A program made the translations under genes and the position numbers. 64,000 nucleotides of DNA from Nymphaea colorata (lineage: Eukaryota; Streptophyta; Magnoliopsida; Nymphaeales; Nymphaeaceae): positions 11,845,427-11,909,426 of the forward strand of contig NC_045147.1 of assembly GCF_008831285.2 (NCBI RefSeq). Reading direction: 5' to 3'. A model generated the notes under the pieces. The model had not been told where the DNA came from. It saw nothing but the letters and a program-made list of their open reading frames with translations, and ran no database searches. This document shows, in pieces, positions 16,701-30,200 of the stretch; the stretch's first letter is position 1, and every line of letters begins with the position of its first letter.

Positions 16701-18008
16701 AAACAGTGAAGTTTAATATGATTAAAACAATGGAATAAGCTATAAATATCACAAGTAAAAACAGTAACTTACTTTTGGAGGTGCTTCCTTTTCTGCAGTC
16801 ATAATGTCTACCAAAGGATAACCCTCCCTTCCATACAATCTATAGCACTGCTTTTTACATGGTATTGAAACCTAAAGGAAGAAAGAAACTAGGTTAGACT
16901 CTTGTCAGTAATAGAAAGAGGATCAAATTGATTAACATAAACTAACCTTGGAGATATCTTCGGAAAGTTTGATACGGGGTTGGTTATTTATCTCAACCAA
17001 CTTGAAAACACAACCAAGAGCAGGCTGAGCATAGCATGTGACAAGATGCGTGCCAATGCCAAATGCATCCACCTCATGCGCCTAAAAGGGAGAAGATAAA
17101 TGGTAGCCTTAAGAGCATGTTACATAATTTTTGCAATATTTCATAGCAAACATCATGGTGAAATGTGACCTGTTTATTCAATGCATCCAATGTTTCTTCA
17201 TTGATGTCATTGCTTGCAGTAATTTTCATGTCCCCAAAACCGGAGACTCCAAACTCCGTTTCAACAGCACAAAAGAACTTACGTGCCTGAATAGACAGAT
17301 AGGCTAGATCACCAGAATCTAACCTAATACCATTTGCTTTATACCTGTGGCAATAAAGATCCTGAGTTATGAGATGAATGGTAAAATTTTGTTAGAATGA
17401 AAGTAGGATTTGGGAAAATAAAAACAAAACTAAACAAGAACAATGGTTCATGATATCTGGATTATGGTCGTTCACTATGTGAAGTAAAACTCTTTACATA
17501 TGTGGAATTGGTTAGCAGCAGGAAGATAACGAGATTTTTTGCCGACCAAAACTGAAGAATATTCTGAAATGTGAAGAGGCAAAAACCACATTATGTATGG
17601 ACAATGCCTCACAAAAAAAGAACCGTAAAATTGTTTCACAATAATGTCATGAAGCAAAACCTAAACCATCATGCCAAAAGAAAATAAGCACATAATAAGA
17701 GTGAAATAAATAGTCTTATTTAAGGTAAAAAAATATTATAAGAAAAAAGCTTGCTATAAATGCTCACAGATCAGAATACAAGAAACAACCCCATAAGCAA
17801 GCTCTCCCATACACCAAGCCACACACAATACATATGTACGGAAGAAAAGTATCCCAACACCTACTTGGACCTCTTCCCAATAAGGGTATTTGGAAATAAT
17901 ATATATATCCCCATACACCAAGCCACACACAATAGATATGTACAGGAGAAAAGTATCCCAACACCTACTTGGACCTCTTCCCAATAAGGGTATTTGAAAA
18001 TAATAGAG

Positions 18009-18056
<48 letters not shown>

Positions 18057-18182
18057 TATTGTGTGTGGCTTGGTGTAAGTTCTCCCCATACACCAAGCCA
18101 CACACAATACATATGTACGGAGAAAAGTATCCAAACACTTACTTGGACCTCTTCCCTATAAGGGTATTTGAAAATAATAAAG

Positions 18183-18227
<45 letters not shown>

Positions 18228-21200
18228 CTTTGGTTTTTTAGAGTCACCCACCTATCTAATCAAGGCCGTCCGATCTAACATGATAGGCGGTTAAGATAAA
18301 AACAAAGACAAAAATGTGATGGACATTTTTGTCATCTAGAATTAGTTCATACCTTTTTCTATCTACTTTTCTCACAATCATCCATCAGCCTTAGATGGAC
18401 GGCTCTGACTAGATGGCCGAGTGACTCTGGATAGCTAGAGTTTTATATATATATAACTTACTAAATAGTAAATAGGTTTCAGGGATATAAACAGATAAAA
18501 TATAATATAAGATTCGGGTTTTTATCTTTTTAGCTGTAACAAATTCAAACTAGCTTTGACTTTTCATGCACTTAAATTATCCAAGTCTGAAGCATTTACA
18601 TTCCTATAAAGTTATAAACGTTTAGTATACCTCAGGAAGGAGAAGAGCCCAAGGATTTTCTTTATCTTTTCAGAGAGTAAATGTACATATTTACTAAGAT
18701 ACATATAGAAAGAGGCTGCTTAGGGCAGGATTTAAATTACTTTAACAGGTTAAGGTAAGTAAGGTCTAGTCCGAACCTCATACCAGAAACATTAATTTCA
18801 TTTTTATTTAAATGATCTCCTTTCTAAAGACAAAAAAAAACGTAAAGTGGATTGCCTCTAAAATTGTAAACAGGATGTTTGAGATTATACACTCATTAAA
18901 CCACAACGGAATGAAAAATTTACAGGAGACTGGACCATGATTGGTGATGAACAAAGTCCAACAATGAACTGACTTTGTGTAAATAAGTCAAACAAACGAA
19001 GTCCAGTGACAACTTAAGCAAAGATAACACATTATGCCTAAAGTTTCACTTTCACCTTAAGGTTGTACTAAGTTATTCCAGGTTTGTCCCTACAACATGG
19101 TCACAGCATAAAACTGTGTTCTCTCCACCCTCTGTGACAATGAATTTATGAACTAAAATATCAGTTTACCCAACTGATCCTATTTTTTATCAACTACAGT
19201 TCAAACTGAGAGACTGAACAAATTAATCAGATGCTACAGTGCCTCAGAGAACATATTTTGAATCTTCTATAACATTCTACATTAGGTATATAAGGAAATC
19301 CTTTCTGTGGCCAAAATAAGAAAAATGTAGGTGAGCTGAAGTACATGTAGTTGACAAGACAGAATTGTCACAAGGAAACGATAAAGCCTTTCCTTGATTA
19401 GAAAACCAACTTTTGGTTTTGAATGAAAAGCTGGGATAGGCAGATCTACCAGCTTCTGCCACGAGACAAACCCTGAGAGTTCAATTGTTGACATAGTCTA
19501 ATATCTCCAAATGTTGAAACTATCCTGTTACTTTAGGCATTTTAAGACAAAAATAATTATAGCATATTGCAACATTTTCAGAATATAACCAAGAAATATA
19601 CACCCAATAATATCATCTTATGTTATTGAAAGATTCTTGAAAAAAAAGGACTAGTTTTTACATAAGTATATTTTCCTTTAAAAATTTTTTTCATTGACCA
19701 TTTATATTTTTGCAAGCAAAGTTTTCAGAGGTCTATCTTTTCCTTTTCTTGTTATCAAGTTAGATCCTTTCAAGATCTTGAACCAACACTCTGAGAAGAA
19801 ATACATTTTGGAAAAGACATCCAAGGACAGCCTTGAAACTAAAGTTATGGATGCAATAATTGCAGCTCAAATGGAAGCTATAATCAGTATCAACCACAGC
19901 ATGCATCGTTAAAAGGCAACTCATAGGAAGGAGGATTTACATTCTTTCCCAGCCCAATGAAAGTAATTCTACACAACAATATATATTATCATTTTGGACT
20001 TCCATAGTGATATGGAATCCAAAAAATAATGAAATAGACAGTTAATGTTGACATCATATGAGTTTCTCAGTGAAAAAGAATTACTGTAGCATACCCCAAA
20101 TCATTCAGGGCTAAGGCAACTGCACAAAAATTTGGCACCCCACTCCTCACCACCTGTTACAGTTTGAAAATAAGATGGAAAAGATGAGCAAATGCAACAC
20201 CTAAATGGAAAAATAAACAGATGGATGCCAAAAGAGTGACTAAGCATGACAGCCAATAGGAACTAAGATAGCAAAACTCAAGATTCTCCAGGAAAAAAAA
20301 CCGCAAATCATTACATGAAAAGGAGACTGCAAAGAAAGGATTGAAAGAGAAACGTCATTCAAACCACATACTTCGGATACAAGGCAGTGAACAACTGAAC
20401 ATAACCATGCTTCAGTAATAGTTTCCAAGGATAGTTCCGATGCCGTTATTCTCAGACTTTTGGTGCACAAATATAAGAAATGGGAAGCAGTCAACAAAAC
20501 TTTTATTTGCATAAGTTTAATCCAGACATAAAGCTAAGTTCTTAATATATATTGAGTTTTTGGGAGAACAGCAGCACGGATTTGAACACACAGGGCATTC
20601 CTACAGTTCATTGCTTCACGAGGTCTATGAAATAGTTTAGCATATTCAGTGAGATAAGATTGTATACTCAAGTGCATATTGATAACACTTTTATGCCTTT
20701 GATAAGAAGGCTCAAGTGGTTTGCATGTACTCTTGATCTAGTTAAAAGTTAAACACAGCAAACATGGTGAACAAGTTTATTGAAATATAATCTCTATCAT
20801 CTTTTAATTGCATTATTTGATGTTCAGAATTTCAAACAAAGAAAAAGAATTCCTTGCCATTTCAAGGATGTTCAGTTGTTTATTTGATTTCATGTCAGTG
20901 ATAGTCTATGTGCAGTTGATATTGAGACATAGTTTATGGTCCACCACTTCATGCTTGATAGTTCATGGTTCACCACTTCATGCTTGATCTCAGATCAGGG
21001 AGAACAAAGGATCTAGCAAACACCATAATAATAAACGTGTGCGCTGTATGGCAATTTAGACTTCAGTAAATCCTCCTTTTCCTCATACCGGTTCCTCTTC
21101 CTTGAACCAGACTGCAGAAAATGTAAGCGTAAGGCACCTTCAGGTTATAAACGTGTGCACTCTACCTAAACAACAAAAATAGATAAATCCTAACTATCTA

Positions 21201-24200
21201 AATTAGTGTTATCGGGAACATGCTTCCAGGAAGCCAGCTTTGGGAGTGAGAAGCATGATGCTTCTGTAGCACCTAAATAAGTGCCACTTCAAAAAAGGGA
21301 AGCTCGCTTCTCATGAAATAAGAAAAAAACTTCCCATTGAGGAAGCATGCTTCCTATCTTACCCCCATTTGGGCTTTAATATTTAATGGTGATCAAGATT
21401 CCTAAGTTGGGAATGTTGGTACTTGACAAATTTTCTTATAATGTTCTATTTATTCAAAATTTTAGCCAATAAGAAAGATAGTTTATGTTAAGACGTGTTT
21501 ATACTCAGTATTAGGCTTGAGAGGGCACTTGTGTAATAATGTTTCTTTTAATGACTTTCTTGTAACTTATCCCTCTCCTCTAGTCTATATAAAGAGGAGT
21601 TAGGGATTCTTTCGAGGTTAATAAAAGATTAGTTCTCTTAAATTCATCATGGTATCAGAGCTCCAGCCGTCTCCTCCTCAGCGAGTTGTCGCCGACTGAG
21701 CGGCGCCGGCCGCCGCCTGATCGGCATCAGTTGCCGCCGCCCTTTGCCGCCCTGTCCATTGCCGCCCTGTCCATTGCCGCCTGATCCTTCCCTTTGCCGC
21801 CCTATCCCTGCTGCCCCTCGTCGCCCTACCCATCGTCCGCCTGCGCCGCCGCCGCCCGTCTGCCTCCGCCCGTCCGCCTGCGCCGCCGCCTCCGCCTGTG
21901 CCGCCTGCGCCCGTCTGCTTGCGCCCGTCCGCATGCGCCGCCGCTGCGTGTACATCTTCGCCTGTCATCTTCGCCGCCGCCTCAACGCTGATTTATTTTT
22001 TTTTTCCTCTCTGTGTCTTTCCGCTGCATGCTGCTCCGCCGCTGCTCTGCACGCTGCTCCTCCACTGCACGCTGCTCCGCCGCTGTTCCGCCGCTGCTCT
22101 GCCCGTGGTTCTGCACGCTGATTTTCTTCTCAGCGTCGTCTCTGGTATCTCTCTTCGTTCGGCTCTGCTGTTGCCTCTTCTCGCCGATCAGACTTCTGGA
22201 CTGCTACCTGCGTTCATGTTGTCTTTCGATATGTGATTGTATTCTTTTGCCTGCACTTCCTATTCCGTGGCTCGGTTTCCTCCTTTGTGTTGAAAGATGT
22301 CTGAAATTAGTAGTGGCGCTAATACCTCTTCCTTTGTATCGTCGGGAGAGATGAAGAGTTCCCCATTTTCCAGCATTATCACCAAAATGGATGGGGGTAA
22401 TTACGAGATGTGGGCCATGCAAGTAAAAAGAACTTTGATCGCCCATGAGAAGGAACATCTCATATTGGAGCCCGAGCCCGTACAGAAGGTAGGAAAATAT
22501 ACTACTTGGTTTAAAGATAATTCATTGGTTATGGTATGGATTGTTGGTACTCTCTCACAAGAAATTGCAAATGAAGTCTTGCACAAGGACAGTGCAAAGG
22601 ATATGTGGGATTCCCTTGCTGCCACTTATTCACAGGCAAGAAATGAAACGCGCATTATGCAGCTTCATCATGATATCCATCAGATGCGACAAGATGGCAG
22701 ACCTCTTCACACTTATTATTCTAGTCTCAAGTCCATGTTTGAGAGACTGAATAGCTACTTTCCCGCATGCAAGTGTGAACAACAAAAGGCATACAGAGAT
22801 ATGCTTATGGTAGGGGTCTTTCTTTCTGGTTTAGACTCTGTTTATGAATCCGCAAAGAACCAAATGCTTACTAGTCCCTCGATTCCTCCTATTGATGAGG
22901 CTTACAGTAGGCTCAGCAGAATTCCGATCTCTGCATCGACTGTTCCTGATACCACTTCTGCTATGCTTGCTACTCGTGGCAGAGGTGGACCCTTTTTTGC
23001 CAGAGGACGAGGGGGCCGTGGCCGTGGCAATACCCCTTCGCGCCCTGTATGTCAGTTTTGTCACCGCATTGGTCATACTGTGGATAAGTGTTGGCAGAAA
23101 CATGGTCGTCCAGCTTTTGCAAATCAGACTGTATCTACTGATTCTCCTGAGCAGCCTAAGCCTCAGCACACTGCCTCCTCCAGTGAGTTGCATGTAGATG
23201 ACATTCTCTCTCAGTTGAGGCACTTGATTGGCGACAGCGCCCATGCAGCCCCTGGTCCGACCACTTCTACTGTTCCTACCGCTGCGAGTGCTTCTTCATC
23301 TGGTATGTATTCTGCCTGTACAGTCTGCTCTCCTCCTGACACTACAGATTGGCTTATTGATTCTGGTGCATCGACACATCTCTGTGGGGATAAGACGCAA
23401 TTCACCTCTTACGTCCCTACTCCACCGGGTCGTTCGGTTATTCTAGCAGATGGAAAAGATTCACCAGTTGTTGGACATGGAGAGGTCCAACTTACTTCAT
23501 CATTGCCGCTGCAGCACGTTCTTCATGCACCAGAATTCCCCCATAGCCTACTTTCTATCAGTCAGATTACCAGAGAATTAAATTGTCGTGCTATATTTGA
23601 CTCTTCCTCTCTTGTGTTTCAGGATATACTGACGGGCAGGGTGATTGGCAGTGGCCGTGAACAGGGAGGTCTTTACAGGCTAGTGCATTCCTTTCCCTTT
23701 GCTGGATCTACCTCGTCGGGGTCGTCCTCATCCTCGGCTTATACTTGGCATTTACGTTTTGGACATCTCCCGTTTCAGAAACTGCTGCATGTTCTCCCTC
23801 AGCTGTCTCATAAGTCGTCTTTTCAATGTGAGTCTTGTCAGTTAGGCAAACACCATCGGTCATCCTTTCCTCCGCGGTCTAGTAGAAGTAGCCACTCTGT
23901 GTTTGAGTTACTTCATTTTGATGTTTGGGGCCCGAGTCGTACTCCTGACCTTCAGGGTCATCGGTATTATCTTGTTGCTGTTGATGATTACAGTCGTGTT
24001 AGTTGGGTTTTTCTTATGAAACACAAATCTGAAGCGGGTCATGTAATCAAAAATTTTATCAATGAAATTCTGACTCAGTTTGATACTTGTGTCAAGATTG
24101 TGCGCTCTGACAATGCTCTTGAGTTCTGTGCTTCCTCTTTAGAACAATTTTTCAGGGATAAGGGTATCATTCACCAAACTTCTTGTGCCTATACCTCTCA

Positions 24201-27200
24201 ACAAAACGGGGTTGCTGAAAGAAAACACCGCCATATTCTTGATGTCGCCAGAACCATTATCATACACAGCCATGTTCCCCATTCTTATTGGGGAGATGCT
24301 GTTCTTACAGCATGCTATCTTATTAATCGCATGCCGTCATCCGTGTTGGGAGATCTTATTCCTTTCTCTGTTCTTTTTCCTGACAGAGAATTGTTTTCTG
24401 TTGCACCTCGTATTTTTGGATGTGTTGCCTTTGTTCAGTTGCTTGGTCCTGGGAGAGATAAGTTATCCCCTCGGGCTATCAAAACGATCTTTGTTGGTTA
24501 TTCCCGCACTCAAAAGGGATATCGTTGTTATGATCCTTCTACTCGTCGATATTATGTGAGTGCTGATGTTACATTTTTTGAGTCCACCTCTTATTTCTCT
24601 CCCAATGGAACTCAATTAAGGGTGCCTGAATTTAGTGATGAAGTCCACCTTCCTTTACCTCTCATGAGTTATCCACATCCCGTTGCTTCGCGTTTTGGGG
24701 CTATCTACCAACGTCGCACTAAACCTGTTCAACCTGCCCCCTGTGCTACTGTGCCTTCACCCAGCATGCCCAACGTACTTCCTGAACACACAAATCCTGC
24801 TGACCATTCTTTATGTGATGATGCCACAGGGGACTCTCCAGCGCCTGCTACTGGTCCTCATATTAATGAACTTGAGATGCCTATTGCTCAAAGGAAAGGC
24901 AAACGCAGTTGCACTATGCATCCTCTCTCTGGTCATTTGTCCATGGCTCGACTCACTCCTACTTACCGACAGTTTGTCAAGGGACTGTCGGCTGTAGCTC
25001 TTCCACAGACTCCCATGGACGCTCTTTCTGATCCCAAATGGGCCGCAGCTATGCAAGAAGAGATGGATGCCCTTCAGTCTAGAGGCACCTGGACACTAGT
25101 TACTCCTTCATCTGATGCAGCTATTGTTGGTTGTCGATGGGTATTTACTGTTAAATACAGAGCAGATGGCAGCATTGAGAGATATAAGGCTCGCCTGGTT
25201 GCAAAAGGCTATACTCAGACTTATGGGGTTGATTATTATGATACCTTCTCTCCTGTGGCACGACATGCTTCTTTACGGGTTCTTCTCGCTGTTGCCGTCA
25301 GCAAGAATTGGTCTCTATCACAGCTTGATGTCAAAAATGCCTTTCTGTATGGTGACCTACATGAAGAAGTGTACATGCAGCAACCACCAGGGTTTGTTGC
25401 TGAGGGGGAGTGTCAGAAAGTGTGTAGATTGAGAAAGGCAATTTATGGTCTGAAACAAAGTCCTCGAGCTTGGTTTCAAAAATTATCAGAGAATATTGAG
25501 AATGAGGGCTTCAGACGTTCTTCGGCTGATCATTCCCTTTTTGTCAAGAAAACTTCTACAGGTACAGTGATAGTTCTTGTCTATGTTGATGATATCATTG
25601 TTACAGGGGATGATATTCAGGGGATTTCCAACATCAAGGGCGTCCTTGGACGACACTTTGTCACCAAGGATCTTGGTGAGCTACGCTATTTCCTAGGTAT
25701 TGAGTTTGCCAGAAATCAGAAGGGTCTTATCATGTGCCAAAGGAAATACGTTACTGATGTCTTGCAAGAGACAGGTATGCTAGGATGTCGACCTGCCTCT
25801 ACACCCATGGACATCAATACTCGCTTGTATGATGATGATACTGAAGATGTTGATGCTAGACAATATAGAGGGATTGTTGGGAAGCTCCTATATATCACTG
25901 TTACTCGACCTGATATTGCCTATGCTGTCAGCAGAGTGAGTCAATTTATGGATAAGCCCAAGAAAGTCCATTGGGATGCTGCCATGATGATTCTCAGGTA
26001 TCTGAAAAATTCACCAGGAATGGGACTCTTCTTTCAAAATGGTACATCTCTCACTATATCTGTGTATGTTGATGCTGATTATGCGGGATGTCACCTTGAC
26101 AGAAAATCCACTACTGGGTTTTGTGTGTTTATTGGATCCAACTTGGTTACATGGAAGAGTAAGAAGCAGACAGTGGTTGCCAGATCAAGTGCAGAATCTG
26201 AGTATAGAGCTATGGCTCAGGCTACTGCTGAAGTTATGTGGGTTAGATCTCTGATGTTGGATCTTACTGTGGAAGTGCCTCTTCCTATGCAATTGTTAGG
26301 TGATAACAAAGCTGCTCTGTTTATTGCTAATAATCCTGCTTTCCATGAGAGAACCAAGCATGTTGAAGTAGATTGTCACTATACCAGAGACATGATTCAA
26401 AAGGGGTTTGTAAGTACCTCCCATATTTCAACTACAGGGCAAACTGCTGATATTTTTACTAAAGCTCTTGCAAGAGGACCATTCCAAAGTTGTTGTTCCA
26501 AGTTGAGCTTGTTTGACATATACGCTCCAACTTGAGGGGGAGTGTTAAGACGTGTTTATACTCAGTATTAGGCTTGAGAGGGCACTTGTGTAATAATGTT
26601 TCTTTTAATGACTTTCTTGTAACTTATCCCTCTCCTCTAGTCTATATAAAGAGGAGTTAGGGATTCTTTCGAGGTTAATAAAAGATTAGTTCTCTTAAAT
26701 TCATCAGTTTACAATAAAGATAGGAATTTCAAATAGTCTCACTGCTTTTCCCTTTCTATTCCATTTTCAATTCTAATCAGATTCCCAGTTTGCATCATGA
26801 TTTATTTCCAGCTCGCTTCATAATCTGCTTCCAGTTTGACTACTAGTTTGCTTATACTTTTCTCCCAGTTTACTGTCACCTCTCTTCTTGTGCTGTTCCT
26901 TGCTCCTGCTTCATTAGTTCATATGTTTGAAGAAAACAAAATTGTGTAAAGACAACGATCCAACCTAAATTTGAACCTCTATGCTAAGGATCAGAAGAGA
27001 CAACCTTAAGGCAGCTGTGCAAAGCAAAACATAAATAGCTGCATAAATTCCTGGATATCTATACCAGTAAAAAACTATTGCTTACTAGCTTAAAGCTGTA
27101 ATAAAACAGTTACTAACTCCCCACTACGTTGTGTTTGTGTTGGAGTGAGTGCAGACATTGTTTGAAGCAAATTCAAGAAGTTCACATACATGGAGACATT

Positions 27201-30200
27201 TCTATACACATGTATACTTTTCAGTTCTATTCATTTTACATTTCAAGGGAGAAGAGAAACATGTCAGCCCCTTTCTTTTCTTTTTTTTCTCAGACAAATA
27301 GGAGGATAAACAGCAGCGGTTAACAGCTTATGATATCCCTTCACACACACACACTGCATCAATGAGGGAACAACTCTAGACCGGTACGACAGGTCCTAGT
27401 TGTATCTATATGATCGTTGTCTAAGGAATGGACTTCCTATTTTCACAAATTTCACAGGAATTTCGTTCACATTGAAACAACACAAATTTAATCACAAGGT
27501 TTAACCTAGTCAAGTAAACCAAACAAAAGAAGTAAATACAATGGAGCAACCATCAAACAAGTAGCTTACATCATATGTGTCTACAAGAGCCAGAAAGCTA
27601 CTTGGAAGTGCCAGCGCATATGATGTAAAAGCTGCTAACTCACTCAAATTGGTTTCCCTAAAAGTACCACGTAATGAATCAGCTGCCTGGTAACAAACAA
27701 GACAAACCATCAAGCACAGAAGTCAATTAATTCGCAAACAGCTGTTATATAAACTTGATGTCATGCTTTTCCGAGTCACATATAGGGAAAGATTCATCAA
27801 ATATTACATGATGTATCAAGCTAGATTATTGCTGTAGGCACCAGTTTGTCATGAAAAAGTTACTGTGCCATAATTCTTGTTTCCTACATGCATAAAGAAA
27901 AACTTCACTAACTTATACTGCTGTTATTGATCATCAAGTTTCCCTGGCAGCACATGAATATGGCTTAATCTTCACAATTACTATATTCTTGAGTGATTTA
28001 AATCTCATGTTACGTGGATGCCTGTGCCAATGTGGATGCAGGTGCAGAGCAATTGAAAAATTTTGGATGCAGAACATGGCATATAGACGTACACAAACTA
28101 AAACATCAATTTACAATGGGAAGGTCAGCAATAAGAACATCAACATAAATTACAATAATACTTTTTGTGGGTTGAAAATAAAGTCTTGCAATAATTAGGA
28201 GTGACATCAAATGGAATTGTTTTATCAAATCACATGCAACTTTCACATGAAGCTCGAACGAAAATAAAAGGACAAATAACCAGAAAAATGAATACCGACT
28301 CATTTATTAACGAAAGTGAAAATTAGATTTGGTAGCAAAGTGAATGTGGGAATGTACTCAATATTTCAATGAGATAATTTATAAATTTTCACAAAATTTA
28401 CTTAGAACACATTTAACCAATGATAAAATAGTAACAACAGACACTAAAAATATCATATATTTGCAAGGAGACAAGAATAACATATCAAAGATGCCATGAA
28501 GAAAGAACAGCAGTGTGAACAGAATAATCACCCATGGCACACTATCAAAGGGAACATAGAAGAGAATGAAAATACACGCTATCAATAAGAACCTGCAGTT
28601 TACATAGCCAAGACTGCACCAAACTGACAAAGTCCTCAGAGGAATCAGGGTTGTCACATCTAGGAAGTACTTTATCTATAATCTCATCCGGGCTCTGAAA
28701 ACAAAGCAGAAAAACAAATTAATGTGACAACTGGAATTTATAGGAGATACACATGATGTAAATAAATAAAGGTGGCATCAACAATAATGACACCAATGAT
28801 GGTAACCTAAGTTGCCAAAATTGAATGAACACATGACGTACAGCATATTTTTCAGAGTGTATATAGAGAGTTAGCTAATAAAGGTGGCTAAAGGAACTAG
28901 CTAGTTGGTAATACCCAATGTAACCAATTTAGCTAGTTAGTGTAGTACATTAAGTGAGATATGCCTGTGCAAATACACATAGTCACGCACACACAAATAC
29001 ATGTATAGATATGGATATATACACATACACATGCACATACATGCATGTGAGAGAAAGAATGAGAGGGACTAACGAAAAGGAAAAAGAGAGACTAACAAAT
29101 GCACATAAGAAACAAAAACTACCTAATCAGTCAACTGGTCATGAACTGTGCCTCATAAGACTTAGACGATCTGGGACTCCTTGATTGGTCATCAACTAGG
29201 TCAACTAGCTGGCCGACTAGTAGCTAGATTGACAACAAGGGAAACAACAGATCAACATAATAAATTACTAATGTATCATCTTAGTCCTAGGAAGCAACAT
29301 GCCATTTCTAGATATCAAGTAATAACATAAACAGTTTATCCAGAGAGCACTGCATATAACAACATTCAAACACGATAATCTGCAGAAAACAAGTACAGGT
29401 GCCTACCGTAAATGAACTAACAAATGCATGGGAATGTGTTCCTCGAAGTGGTATCCCAAACTTCTTTCCAGCAGCAATATTACTGAAAATATATGGGAAA
29501 GAAAGTAAATGAACTGCACAGCCAATAAGCTAACTGCAAAAGACCACCCTGGAAATAGAATGTGCTGCTTCATGAAAGAACAAAATTTTGAGGATATTTG
29601 AGGAAACATGTGAGGAAAGAAAGACATCTGCTCAACATACATCCAAGAACTGAGGATATTTTGACTGCAGTAGTCCCAACCTCATGCATTGCATACAGAA
29701 GGGTCTGCAGTCAAGGCTTGCACCTCTCACGTCATGTATTGCATGCACATAAGCACCTGTTGTATGGAAAACATCCCTTGGCACTGATCTAATTGTCAGT
29801 ATTGTTTTTGGTAATTTCATGGCAAGTTTCCCATTGGAAGTTTTTTCTTTTTGTTAAAAGCTTGGGAAATCTGGAAAATTCAAAAAAATAAAAAAACAAA
29901 AAAGAATGATAAAAAAATATGAGAATATGAATTTTGCACCGATCCTTTATAAGAACATTGACAACCATAATTTTTTTTTAAAAATCCTAAAATAAATGAA
30001 CATGGAAGGTATGTAATTAAAATATATACACAAACTATAATAAAAAAGGGAAATATCATGACATTATTTTATTAACAGGAAATCAATAAGATTTTCCTTT
30101 TTCTGTTGCATCATAATGTTGTGATTTTCCAGATATTACTTTTGGGGTCTATTTTTGGTAATAAAGTTGAAATATTTTCAAAATATCATAGACCTTGTTG

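Larger units (their letters stand above)
17807..18183. repeat. Three copies of an about 100-bp repeat linked by TA-rich spacers (NAPRT intron 9)
   Basis: Copies start at 17807, 17911 and 18086. Each begins CCATACACCAAGCCACACAC, passes through ACTTGGACCTCTTCCC, and ends in GGGTATTTGRAAATAAT followed by TA-rich sequence. Copies 1 and 2 are 104 bp apart and nearly identical; copy 3 differs at scattered bases. Between copies 2 and 3 are a (TA)n tract and an inverted partial copy that pairs with the start of copy 3. Confidence 0.85.
21481..26711 (+). mobile_element. Full-length Ty1/copia LTR retrotransposon with identical LTRs and 5-bp TSD
   Basis: The element proper is 21486-26706 (5221 bp). It is flanked by the target duplication GTTTA at 21481-21485 and 26707-26711. 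Its LTRs (21486-21649 and 26543-26706) are both 164 bp, begin TG and end CA, and match at every base I compared. A tRNA-Met-type primer-binding site TGGTATCAGAGC follows the 5' LTR directly. A polypurine tract GAGGGGGAG precedes the 3' LTR. The gag-pol frame is unbroken. Very short LTRs and a total of about 5 kb resemble the Ale/Retrofit group of plant copia elements; that lineage call is tentative. The element lies in NAPRT intron 8, antisense to the host gene. Confidence 0.97.

Noticed and set aside
17754-18247. Frames containing long Tyr-Ile runs
   Set aside because: These are translations of (TA)n microsatellites inside NAPRT intron 9.
21647-22354. Several long Pro/Ala/Arg-rich frames on both strands of the copia leader
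   Set aside because: They come from GCCGCC-type repeats in the untranslated leader; they overlap each other on both strands and match no family.
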